This document shows positions 6,748-13,659 of a stretch of 14,982 bases of DNA, one piece after another (positions within the stretch are counted from its first letter, which is position 1; each line of letters opens with the position of its first letter). Location: the NCBI GenBank assembly GCA_039924425.1, contig JBDTAX010000094.1, positions 1 to 14,982 on the forward strand, in the 5' to 3' direction. A program made the translations under genes and the position numbers. This DNA comes from GCA-003244245 sp039924425 (GTDB lineage: Bacteria; Actinomycetota; Actinomycetes; Mycobacteriales; Pseudonocardiaceae). Under the pieces are notes generated by a model that searched no databases, was not told the DNA's origin, and was given only the letters and a program-made list of their open reading frames with translations.

Positions 6748-6809
6748 GCGGGGATAACCGGTGCGCGATAACCCCGTTCAGCCCGCTGGATGGGGTTATC
6801 GCGCACCGG
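6737..6809. repeat. two interlocked long inverted repeats (A-B-A'-B')
   Basis: Arm A (6737-6753, CAGCGGGCTGAGCGGGG) pairs with A' (6772-6788) over 17 positions; the only non-Watson-Crick pair would be a G-U in RNA (6748 with 6777). Arm B (6758-6775, CCGGTGCGCGATAACCCC) pairs perfectly over 18 bp with B' (6792-6809). A' overlaps the end of B by four bases, so A-A' and B-B' cannot both form completely. They would be alternative hairpins or a pseudoknot. No T-run follows. It could be a REP/MITE-like mobile element or an RNA switch in the 5' region of the membrane-protein gene. Confidence 0.85.
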
Positions 6810-6815
6810 GGTCCC

Positions 6816-7316
6816 GTGCTGCGGGGCGATCTGGTGTCCGCGCTGGGGGTGTTCGCGGTGGTGGCTTTGGTGGGGGTGCCGTGGGGGGTGTTGTGGGCTT
6901 GGCTTGCGCCGGGGGAAGTGGTTGCGCGCTCCACTGAGGCTGCCACGCTCGGCGCGGTGCTGCCCTTCGCCGGGCAGGATGAGCACCTCTTTGACGACAT
7001 GGCGACCTTCGTGCTGCTCGGGCTGGCCGCCGGAGTGCTCACGGGCGCGGCGCTGTGGCTGCTGCGGCGCCACCGCGGCCCCCTGGTGCTGCTCGCCGCG
7101 GTGGCCGGCTCGCTGATCGCGGGGTGGCTCGCGATGCGCACCGGGTTGTGGCTGGTCGCCAGCCGTTACCCCGACCTGGCGAGCACCGGCGCGCCGTTCC
7201 CGCGCCCACCGGTGCTCCAGTCCGCTTGGGTGATCGTCACCCAGCCGTTCGGTGTCGCGTTCGCCTACAGCATCACGACCGCCTGGAACGGCACCGACAA
7301 CCTCAGTTCCAACTGA
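6816..7316 (+). CDS. four-helix membrane protein, DUF2567-like
   Basis: An integral membrane protein of 166 aa counted from the GTG at 6816. Four hydrophobic segments are visible, at about residues 7-29 (containing VPWGVLWAWLAP), 62-83, 89-107 and 134-155. Pattern and length resemble the DUF2567 family of actinobacteria, which has no known function (recognised from memory, moderately sure). The frame is open back to an ATG at 6729, but residues from there would be encoded by the interlocked inverted repeats and that ATG has no usable ribosome binding site. The GTG has GGGG at 6808-6811. The 3' end overlaps the convergent LON-domain gene by 14 bp. Confidence 0.65.
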   Translation: MLRGDLVSALGVFAVVALVGVPWGVLWAWLAPGEVVARSTEAATLGAVLPFAGQDEHLFDDMATFVLLGLAAGVLTGAALWLLRRHRGPLVLLAAVAGSLIAGWLAMRTGLWLVASRYPDLASTGAPFPRPPVLQSAWVIVTQPFGVAFAYSITTAWNGTDNLSSN

Positions 7317-7971
7317 CCTTCTCGGCGATCTGCTCCAGCGGCACCGGCACCGCCCGCAGCGTCCGCAGGAACGCCGTCTCCCGCACCAGCAAGGTGCGCA
7401 CCAGGCGCAACCGAACCACCGGGTCGCGTTCCTCGAGGACGGCCTGCCGGTCCTCCATGGTTAGCAAGCAGTCCGCGGCGAGCAGGTGCGCCAGCGCCGC
7501 GAGGTCGACGTCGTCCTTGGGTTCCTTCCAGTCATCGTGGCGCCACGCCGCGCAGCAGTACCGCCGGTGCGCGTCCCGGGCCGCGCGGGCCAGCGCCGGC
7601 CCGAGCGCCGACTGCTCCGCTGGTGGGTCCGCATCAGGCACCCACTCGACCCGCCCGACCAGGTAGGGCGCCGAGGTGTCGTCGATGTCGAGCAGCCGGA
7701 ATCGCTTCTCGCCCCGGCTGACGATGTCGAAGCGGCCGTCGGGAAGCCGACGGGCTTCCTGGAGTACCGCGGTGCACCCGATGTCGTGCGTCTCCTCCAC
7801 AGCGTCCAGCCTCTGCTTGACCGCGATCACCCCGAAACTGCGCCCGGGTACCGCACCGGTCACCAGATCGACGGTCAACTGGCGGTACCGGGGCTCGAAG
7901 ATGTGCAGCGGCAGCGATGCGCCCGGGAGCAGCACAGTGCCCAGCGGGAACAGCGGGACGGTTTCGGCCAC
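7303..7971 (-). CDS. stand-alone LON substrate-binding domain protein
   Basis: A 222-aa protein of the LON N-terminal/PUA-like family without ATPase or protease domains. It starts MAETVPLFPLGTVLLPGASL and continues LHIFEPRYRQL (residues about 22-32), FGVIAVKQR, IGCTAVLQEARRLPDGRFDI and GEKRFRL, all hallmarks of this family. The C-terminal half is helical. The family is widespread in bacteria and its role is unclear; peptide or substrate binding in protein quality control is usually assumed. The GTG start at 7971 lies 33 bp behind the stop of nrtR on the same strand, so it may be read through from the nrtR promoter. Confidence 0.88.
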   Translation of the reverse strand: MAETVPLFPLGTVLLPGASLPLHIFEPRYRQLTVDLVTGAVPGRSFGVIAVKQRLDAVEETHDIGCTAVLQEARRLPDGRFDIVSRGEKRFRLLDIDDTSAPYLVGRVEWVPDADPPAEQSALGPALARAARDAHRRYCCAAWRHDDWKEPKDDVDLAALAHLLAADCLLTMEDRQAVLEERDPVVRLRLVRTLLVRETAFLRTLRAVPVPLEQIAEKVSWN

Positions 7972-8004
7972 CCGTCCACGTTACGGCGCCGCGTGCGGAT
8001 CCGC

Positions 8005-8739
8005 TCAGTGCGCCGTTTCGTGCGGGCCCGAGCCGGGCCGGGATTCTGGTGGTCGCAGGACGGCGAACGGGTCGGTGACCCGCATGCCGCGCTCCGCGAA
8101 GCGGTACAGCGCCGCGGGCCGGCCACCGGAGGGTCCGGGCGCGGCGGTGCCGCCAGTGGGGATCAGTACCCCGCGACGGGCCAGCACGCGCTGCAGGTTG
8201 GTCGCCGACACCCGGTGGCCCAGCGCGGTGGAGTACAGCTCGCGGAGCCCGGAAACGGTGAACTCCGGCGGCGCCAGCGCGAAACCGAGATTGGTGTAGG
8301 AAAGCTTGGCGCGCAATCGGTCCCGGGCCCGTCCCACGATCAGGCCGTGGTCGAAGGCGGTGCGCGCGCGGCCCCGCAGGACTTCCGTCACCGGGTGCCA
8401 TGCGGTGTCCTCGGGTAGCGTGGGGTCGGACACGCAGGGCACCAGCCCGAGGAACGCGGTGGCCACGGTGCGCCGCTGCGGCATCCGGTCCGGCGCGCTG
8501 AACACCGCCAGCTGCTCCACGTGCGCCACCTCACGGACGTCGACCTTCTCGGCGAGCTGGCGCAGCACCGAGGTCTGCACGTCTTCACGATGGCGCAGGT
8601 GGCCACCGGGCAGCGCCCAGCGCCCCAGCTCGGGCTCGATGCCGCGTTGCCACAGCAACACCCGTAGTTGCCCGTCCCGGACCTGCAGGACTACGGCGAG
8701 AACTTCGTGCACCGCGAGCCCGGCACTGTTATCATTCAC
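8005..8739 (-). CDS. nrtR: NrtR-type Nudix transcriptional regulator of NAD synthesis
   Basis: A 244-aa protein with an N-terminal Nudix fold (residues about 8-140) and a C-terminal winged helix (about 150-225: FTVSGLRELYSTALGHRVSA, TNLQRVLARRGVLIP, GRPAALYRF). The Nudix box at 46-68 keeps G46, E52 and R60 but has RQLAEKVD where active hydrolases have REUxEExG, so it should bind an ADP-ribose-type ligand without cleaving it, as known for NrtR repressors. It is divergent from nadABC, which NrtR represses in mycobacteria. The GTG at 8739 fits the fold; the frame extends upstream over nadA without conserved sequence. TTATAG (8753 to 8748 on minus) ends 8 bases before the GTG and no Shine-Dalgarno is visible, so a leaderless transcript is likely. 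Confidence 0.88.
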   Translation of the reverse strand: MNDNSAGLAVHEVLAVVLQVRDGQLRVLLWQRGIEPELGRWALPGGHLRHREDVQTSVLRQLAEKVDVREVAHVEQLAVFSAPDRMPQRRTVATAFLGLVPCVSDPTLPEDTAWHPVTEVLRGRARTAFDHGLIVGRARDRLRAKLSYTNLGFALAPPEFTVSGLRELYSTALGHRVSATNLQRVLARRGVLIPTGGTAAPGPSGGRPAALYRFAERGMRVTDPFAVLRPPESRPGSGPHETAH

Positions 8740-8762
8740 GTTTTCGACTATAAGGCGAAAAC
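8740..8762. promoter_or_regulatory. candidate NrtR operator, GTTTTCG-N9-CGAAAAC
   Basis: A perfect 7-bp inverted repeat (8740-8746 and 8756-8762) sits in the 63-bp gap between nrtR and nadA. Its spacer holds CTATAA/TTATAG, a -10-like hexamer usable by the nrtR promoter and perhaps, as TATAAG, by nadA. A bound repressor would cover both promoters, which fits joint repression of nadABC and nrtR. Assignment to NrtR rests on position and symmetry. Confidence 0.7.
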
Positions 8763-8802
8763 TAGCACAGAAACCGGCGCTGGCTGGTGTCAAGGAGGCG
8801 TG

Positions 8803-9825
8803 ATGGCCGCTACCGCAGCGTCCCCTACCGCTGCGTTGCGGTGGACCCAGTCCGGGCCGGAGCTGGATCACGCGTGGCGCCGGGAGGTGCGTGAGCTCGC
8901 CCGGCGACACGACGCGGTGCTGCTCGCGCACAACTACCAGCTCCCCGAGATTCAGGACATCGCCGACCACGTCGGGGACTCACTCGCGCTGTCCCGCATC
9001 GCCGCCGACTGCGCGGCGCGCACCATCGTCTTCTGCGGCGTGCACTTCATGGCCGAGACCGCGAAGATCCTCGCGCCGGACAAGACGGTGCTGATCCCGG
9101 ACGCGCGGGCGGGCTGCTCGCTGGCCGACTCCATCACCGCCGAGCAGCTGCGGGACTGGAAGGCCGAGCACCCGGGCGCCGCGGTGGTGTCCTACGTGAA
9201 CACCACCGCCGAGGTGAAGGCCGAGACCGACATCTGCTGCACCTCATCCAACGCTGTCGAGGTGGTCAACTCGATCCCCGCACAGCGGGAGGTGCTGTTC
9301 CTGCCGGATCAGTTCCTCGGCGCGCACGTGCGGCGCGTCACCGGCCGGGCCAACCTGCGCATCTGGGCCGGGGAGTGCCATGTGCACGCGGGGATCAACG
9401 GCGCCCAGCTGGCCGCGAAGGTCGCCGCCGCGCCTGCGGCCGAGCTCTACATCCACCCGGAATGCGGCTGCGCGACCAGCGCCCTGTACCTGGCCGGCGC
9501 GGGTGCGGTGCCCGCCGAGCGGGTGCGCATCCTGTCCACCGGAGGCATGCTCGAGGCCGCCCGAACGACCAAGGCTCGCGACGTCCTGGTGGCCACCGAG
9601 ATCGGCATGCTGCACCAGCTGCGGCGGGCGGCTCCCGGGGTTGAGTTCCGCGCGGTGAACGACCGGGCATCCTGCCGATACATGAAGATGATCACTCCGG
9701 CGGCGCTGCTGCGCGCGCTGCGCGAGGGTGTGGACGAAGTGAGCGTCCCGGACGAGGTCGCGCGGCGGGCCCGGGGCGCGGTGCTGCGTATGATCTCGAT
9801 CGGGCAGCCGGGTGGAGAGGAATGA
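8803..9825 (+). CDS. nadA: quinolinate synthase NadA
   Basis: A 340-aa cytoplasmic [4Fe-4S] enzyme that condenses iminoaspartate with dihydroxyacetone phosphate to quinolinate. The three cluster cysteines are visible: C105 (ARAGCSLAD), C192 (AGECHVHAG) and C291 (DRASCRYMK). Also present are HNYQ 43-46, GDS 58-60, VNTTAEVKAETDICCTSSNA (residues 132-151) and HPECGC 218-223. Length is normal. The ATG at 8803 is chosen for AAGGAGG at 8792-8798; an adjacent GTG at 8800 is possible, and the frame extends upstream to 8668 over nrtR without conserved sequence. The stop overlaps the nadB start as ATGA. Expression is probably under NrtR through the operator just upstream. Confidence 0.97.
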   Translation: MAATAASPTAALRWTQSGPELDHAWRREVRELARRHDAVLLAHNYQLPEIQDIADHVGDSLALSRIAADCAARTIVFCGVHFMAETAKILAPDKTVLIPDARAGCSLADSITAEQLRDWKAEHPGAAVVSYVNTTAEVKAETDICCTSSNAVEVVNSIPAQREVLFLPDQFLGAHVRRVTGRANLRIWAGECHVHAGINGAQLAAKVAAAPAAELYIHPECGCATSALYLAGAGAVPAERVRILSTGGMLEAARTTKARDVLVATEIGMLHQLRRAAPGVEFRAVNDRASCRYMKMITPAALLRALREGVDEVSVPDEVARRARGAVLRMISIGQPGGEE

Positions 9826-11417
9826 CGAACCGGCAGCTCAGTGTGGACCTCGCGGTGGTGGGCACCGGCGTCGCCGGGCTGACCGCGGCCTTGCGCGCCG
9901 CCGAGCTCGGCCTGCGGGTGGTGGCCGTGACCAAGACCGCGGTGGACGACTGCAACACCCGGTGGGCGCAGGGCGGTGTCGCGGTGGTGCTGCCTGGCAG
10001 CGGTGACAGCGTCGACGCGCACGTGGCGGACACCCTGGCGGCCGGCGGTGGGCTGTGCGACGAGCTCGCCGTCCGGGAGATCCTGGTCGCCGGCCCGGCC
10101 GCGGTCAGCGCGCTGCGAGCCCGCGGCGCCGTCTTCGACACCGGCCCTGGGGGCTTGGAGCGCGCCCGGGAGGGCGGGCATCGGGCCTTCCGGGTGATTC
10201 ACGCCGGCGGTGACGCCACCGGAGCCGAGATCGAGCGGGCGCTGGTGGGCGCGGCCCGTGGTGAGAGGTTGCCGTTGCTGGCGGGACAGCCGGTCACCGA
10301 GGTGCTGCGTGATGACGCCGGCCGGGTGGCCGGGCTCGCGCTGCTCGGGGACGGCGCGGGTGTGCTGCGGGCCCGGGCTGTGCTGCTCGCCACCGGCGGC
10401 CTCGGCCAGCTCTACGCCCTCAGCACCAATGCCGATGGCGCCACCGGCGACGGGCTCGCACTCGCGTTGCGGGCCGGGGCGATGACCGCTGATCTGGAGT
10501 TCGTCCAGTTCCACCCGACGGTGCTGCACGTCGGCGCGGGCTCGCGGGGCCGCCAGCCGCTGGTCACCGAGGCGATCCGGGGCGCGGGCGCGGTGCTGCT
10601 GGACACCACCGGCTCCCCGGTGATGACCGGGGTACATCCCCTCGGCGGTCTCGCGCCGAGGGACGTCGTGGCCGCCGCGATCACCAGCCGGATGGCCCAA
10701 ACAGGTACCGACCACGTGCTGCTGGACGCCACTAACCTGGATGCCACCCGTTTGGGCGGCGCGGAGTTCCGCCGTCGATTCCCGACGGTGTACACGGCGT
10801 GCATGGCGCTCGGCGTGGATCCGGGCCGGGTGCCGATTCCGGTGGCGCCGGCCGCGCACTACCAGTGTGGCGGTGTGGTCACTGACATCAGCGGCCGGAG
10901 CACGGTGCCCGGACTCTACGCCGCGGGGGAGCTGGCCCGGACCGGCCTGCACGGCGCGAACCGGCTGGCCTCCAACAGCCTGCTGGAGGGGTTGGTGATG
11001 GGGCAGCGGGTCGCCGAGGCGGTGGCCGCTGACCTCGCGGTGTCCCCGCGCCCCGGCCCGCCGCTGCCGCCCCGCCAGGTGTACCCGGTGGCTGATCGCG
11101 ACGCGGTGCGCCGCGCGATGAGTGCGCACGCCGGCATCGGGCGCGACGCCGCCGGGCTGGCCGCCGCTTCGGCGGTCGCGCGGACCACCGCACAGCGGCG
11201 GCTGCGGACCCCACGCGACGCCGAGGACGTCGGGCTCACCCTGGCCGCGGCCGCCGTGCTCGCCGCCGCAAGCGCGCGCACCGAAAGCCGCGGCTGCCAC
11301 CTGCGCACCGATCACCCGCGGGCCTCGGCGCACTGGCGGCGCGCCGTCGCGGTGGTGCTCGACGGCGACGACGCCCCGATGATCGCCTCGCCGATGCGGG
11401 TGGGCGGGGTGGCGTGA
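9822..11417 (+). CDS. nadB: L-aspartate oxidase NadB
   Basis: A 531-aa FAD enzyme oxidising L-aspartate to iminoaspartate for NadA. It has the dinucleotide-binding GTGVAG at 14-19, NTRWAQGG at 45-52, EFVQFHPT at 226-233, the LGGLAPRDVV region with R280 (equivalent to the catalytic arginine of the family), AHYQCGG at 345-351, and the flavin-contacting GLHGANRLASNSLLEG at 375-390. The C-terminal helical domain is alanine-rich and somewhat divergent, as is usual in actinobacteria. Translation is coupled to both neighbours: its ATG overlaps the nadA stop and its TGA overlaps the nadC GTG, each by 4 bp. Confidence 0.97.
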   Translation: MTNRQLSVDLAVVGTGVAGLTAALRAAELGLRVVAVTKTAVDDCNTRWAQGGVAVVLPGSGDSVDAHVADTLAAGGGLCDELAVREILVAGPAAVSALRARGAVFDTGPGGLERAREGGHRAFRVIHAGGDATGAEIERALVGAARGERLPLLAGQPVTEVLRDDAGRVAGLALLGDGAGVLRARAVLLATGGLGQLYALSTNADGATGDGLALALRAGAMTADLEFVQFHPTVLHVGAGSRGRQPLVTEAIRGAGAVLLDTTGSPVMTGVHPLGGLAPRDVVAAAITSRMAQTGTDHVLLDATNLDATRLGGAEFRRRFPTVYTACMALGVDPGRVPIPVAPAAHYQCGGVVTDISGRSTVPGLYAAGELARTGLHGANRLASNSLLEGLVMGQRVAEAVAADLAVSPRPGPPLPPRQVYPVADRDAVRRAMSAHAGIGRDAAGLAAASAVARTTAQRRLRTPRDAEDVGLTLAAAAVLAAASARTESRGCHLRTDHPRASAHWRRAVAVVLDGDDAPMIASPMRVGGVA

Positions 11418-12280
11418 GTTCAGACCTTGATGCCGGCGAGGTGCACCGGATCATCAGCGTCGCGCTGGAAGAAGACTTGCGCTACGGCCCCGACGCCACC
11501 ACCGCGGCCTGCGTGCCCGCCGGAGCCGTCGCGACGGCGACTGTCTCGCCACGCCGAGCTGGCACGCTGGCCGGAGTGCCGGTGTTCCTGGCGGTACTCG
11601 ACGCGGTGCTCGGTACGGGCGGATACGAGGTCACCGCCCAGCGCCGGGACGGCGACCGGCTCGCCGCAGGGGACGTCGCGCTCGCCGTGCGCGCCCCGGT
11701 GGCCGGTCTGCTCACCGCCGAGCGCACCGCGCTCAACCTGCTGTGTCACCTCTGCGGAGTGGCCACCGCTACCGCGGCGTGGGTGGATGCGGTGGCCGGC
11801 ACCGGCGCGTCGATCCGCGACTCCCGCAAAACCCTCCCCGGGCTGCGCGTGCTGCAGAAGTACGCGGTGCGCTGTGGCGGCGGGGTCAACCACCGGATGG
11901 GGCTCGGGGACGCGATGCTGATCAAAGACAATCACGTGGTCGCCGCGGGTTCGGTGACCGCGGCCATTGCGGCCGTCCGGGCTGTGGCCCCGCTGCCCTG
12001 TGGGGTGGAAGTCGGGGTGGAGGTGGAGGTCGACACGCTGGCGGCGCTGGACGAGGCGCTGGCCGCAGGGGTGTCACTGGTGTTGCTGGACAACATGACC
12101 GTGCCGCAGTGCGCCGAGGCGGTCCGCCGCGCCGCCGGCTCGGGTACCGAGTTGGAGGCCTCCGGCGGGCTGACACTGGATCGCGCGCGGGCCTACGCCG
12201 AAACCGGGGTGCGCTACCTGTCGGTGGGCGCCCTCACCCACTCCGCTCCGGCCCTGGACCTCGGCCTGGATCTCTGGTGA
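11414..12280 (+). CDS. nadC: nicotinate-nucleotide diphosphorylase (quinolinate phosphoribosyltransferase) NadC
   Basis: A 288-aa enzyme converting quinolinate and PRPP to nicotinate mononucleotide, CO2 and diphosphate. Landmarks are EEDLRYGPDATT 19-30, AERTALNLL 102-110, RDSRKTLPGL 135-144, KYAVRCGGGVNHRMGL 149-164, MLIKDNH 168-174, LLDNM 224-228, EASGGL 248-253 and SVGALTHS 270-277, which together cover the substrate- and phosphate-binding residues. Full length. The GTG start overlaps the nadB stop as GTGA and is the only start fitting the N-terminus. It ends the operon. The convergent fic gene begins 6 bp beyond its stop, with no room for a separate terminator. Confidence 0.97.
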   Translation: MSSDLDAGEVHRIISVALEEDLRYGPDATTAACVPAGAVATATVSPRRAGTLAGVPVFLAVLDAVLGTGGYEVTAQRRDGDRLAAGDVALAVRAPVAGLLTAERTALNLLCHLCGVATATAAWVDAVAGTGASIRDSRKTLPGLRVLQKYAVRCGGGVNHRMGLGDAMLIKDNHVVAAGSVTAAIAAVRAVAPLPCGVEVGVEVEVDTLAALDEALAAGVSLVLLDNMTVPQCAEAVRRAAGSGTELEASGGLTLDRARAYAETGVRYLSVGALTHSAPALDLGLDLW

Positions 12281-12286
12281 GCTGGA

Positions 12287-13438
12287 TCAATGGGCTGCTG
12301 GGTCGAACAGCGTTGCGGTGTCGATCGGTCGCCGGGAGCGTCGAGCTCGGTTGCCGATTTCACGCAATGGGTTGGCGCCGTCGTAGTATGCACCGCGATT
12401 CCTGCCATGCGCCCGCAGGAGGCCAGCGTTGACCATCGCCCGGAGGTCAGTCGTGGCGACCTGGTTCGAGATTTCCTCATCCCAGCCTCGGAGCAGCGCC
12501 CGATAGCCCGCATTGTGCACTCTCAGCCCGATCGCGGCGTCAAAGAGCGCGGCTGATACGCGCTCCGGCAGTCGGTGCTCGTGACGAAGCTTCTCGATCT
12601 CGATCCATACCTCACCCGACTCCCGGATGCGTCGCAGCACGCTCTCTGCCTGGACGTAGTGTGCTTCCAGGCAGAACCGCACCCAAGGGCGCGCATCGTT
12701 GCCCGGGTGCCAGGAACCCTCCCCGACCTGCGCCAAGACCCGATAGTAGGCCTCTGTGTTCCGGCCCAAGTACTCCTCGATGCTGCTGAGTTCCTGGGCC
12801 AGAATCCGCTCGCGGGCCAGCACGAGGGTCTGGAGGCAGCGAGACATCCGGCCGTTGCCGTCGCGAAAAGGATGGATCATGACGAGGTTGAGATGGGCCA
12901 TCGCGCCCCGCACAATCACCGGTGTGATGCCGTCAGACTCCAGCTCCTCGACCAGCTCCCCGACAAGCTGTGGCACGACCTCGTGTTCCGGCGCCTCGTA
13001 AACCAGTTCGTCGGTGGTGTCGTTTCGAATCCAGATCGGTCCGGGTCGCCACCGCCCGGGCCAGGCGCCGAGGGAGCACTCCGTCATCATGAAGTGGAGG
13101 CTGCGCAGCAGAGCTGTGCTGTACTCGAAATGATCGTCTTTGGCCAGACCGATGACGTAGGTCATGGCGCGGCGGTACCCCGACACCGCTTGGCGGTCGA
13201 GCGCGCTGGCGTCGATCAACTCTTCGCCCTCGATGGCGGCGATAGCGTCTTCGACGGAGACGTTGTAGCCCTCGATGCTGTTGGACCCCTGAATGGCACG
13301 GGCCGCCAGGACGCGCCGCACGGAGCCCACCCAGCGACGGGGCTCCGCTGTGCTGAACCGAAGCTGCTTGCGCACGCGATCGATCGCCGTGAGGGCGGCT
13401 TGCTCCTCAGGACCCAGCGGCGGGGTCTGGTAGATCAT
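12287..13438 (-). CDS. Fic/DOC family protein with N-terminal inhibitory motif
   Basis: A 383-aa putative nucleotidyl (AMP) transferase. The Fic motif is HPFRDGNGR at 189-197, matching HPFx(D/E)GNGR completely, including the catalytic H189 and R197. An inhibitory [S/T]xxxE[G/N] motif is present as SNSIEG at 52-57, making it a class II Fic whose own helix holds it inactive. An N-terminal Fic_N-like region is followed by the Fic core (about 100-240) and a C-terminal winged helix (about 305-352). Such proteins modify host-cell targets or themselves. No separate FicA-type antitoxin gene is adjacent. The ATG at 13438 is preceded by GGTGGAG. The gene looks less GC-rich than the nad operon, pointing to acquisition. 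Confidence 0.93.
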   Translation of the reverse strand: MIYQTPPLGPEEQAALTAIDRVRKQLRFSTAEPRRWVGSVRRVLAARAIQGSNSIEGYNVSVEDAIAAIEGEELIDASALDRQAVSGYRRAMTYVIGLAKDDHFEYSTALLRSLHFMMTECSLGAWPGRWRPGPIWIRNDTTDELVYEAPEHEVVPQLVGELVEELESDGITPVIVRGAMAHLNLVMIHPFRDGNGRMSRCLQTLVLARERILAQELSSIEEYLGRNTEAYYRVLAQVGEGSWHPGNDARPWVRFCLEAHYVQAESVLRRIRESGEVWIEIEKLRHEHRLPERVSAALFDAAIGLRVHNAGYRALLRGWDEEISNQVATTDLRAMVNAGLLRAHGRNRGAYYDGANPLREIGNRARRSRRPIDTATLFDPAAH

Positions 13439-13501
13439 GGCTCCACCCGGCGTTGATTAGCTGATTCGACCTGTGATTTGCACATATAGTATCTCTGTCT
13501 T

Positions 13502-13518
13502 AGATGAAGGTATCATCT
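13502..13518. promoter_or_regulatory. inverted repeat AGATGA-AGGTA-TCATCT upstream of fic
   Basis: A perfect 6-bp inverted repeat with a 5-bp spacer, about 65 bp upstream of the fic ATG. It lies in an AT-rich patch next to a -10-like TACTAT (minus strand, 13491 to 13486). It could be an operator controlling fic, or an operator left from the lost toxin-antitoxin locus whose toxin remnant follows. Function not shown. Confidence 0.35.
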
Positions 13519-13540
13519 TGGATCAGGGATCGTATCATTT

Positions 13541-13651
13541 TTGCTGGTCATCGCGACCCAGCTCGGTGCGCCGGTGGTCACGAGCGATCCCGAAGACCTG
13601 GCCCACCTAGCCTCCAGCCTTGGTACCAAACTGGCCCTGCACCCGCTCTAA
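13541..13651 (+). pseudogene. PIN-domain (VapC-type) toxin, C-terminal remnant
   Basis: The frame reads LVIATQLGAPVVTSDPEDLA and then HLASSLGTKLALHPL, stopping at TAA 13649-13651. This is the classic end of a PIN ribonuclease: the last beta strand (APVVTSDPEDL, with the conserved Ser-Asp) and the terminal strand ending in a proline. In frame it is open only back to 13508, and the residues before 13538 do not match a PIN domain, so the first 90 or so residues, including the first catalytic acidic residues, are missing. No VapB antitoxin is visible. It is a dead fragment squeezed between the fic promoter region and the carboxypeptidase gene. Confidence 0.65.
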
Positions 13652-13659
13652 ACCGAGCG

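Noticed and set aside
6843..6915. Cluster of G-runs that could form a G-quadruplex
   Set aside because: The runs encode Gly/Val/Trp in a membrane helix, loops are long and uneven, and such runs are expected at this GC content.
9447..11333. 628-aa open frame on the minus strand across nadA and nadB
   Set aside because: Composition is Arg/Gly/His/Pro-rich without any domain. It is a shadow of two clear genes.
12575..13456. 293-aa plus-strand frame opposite fic
   Set aside because: The fic frame carries all the catalytic motifs; the opposite frame has none.
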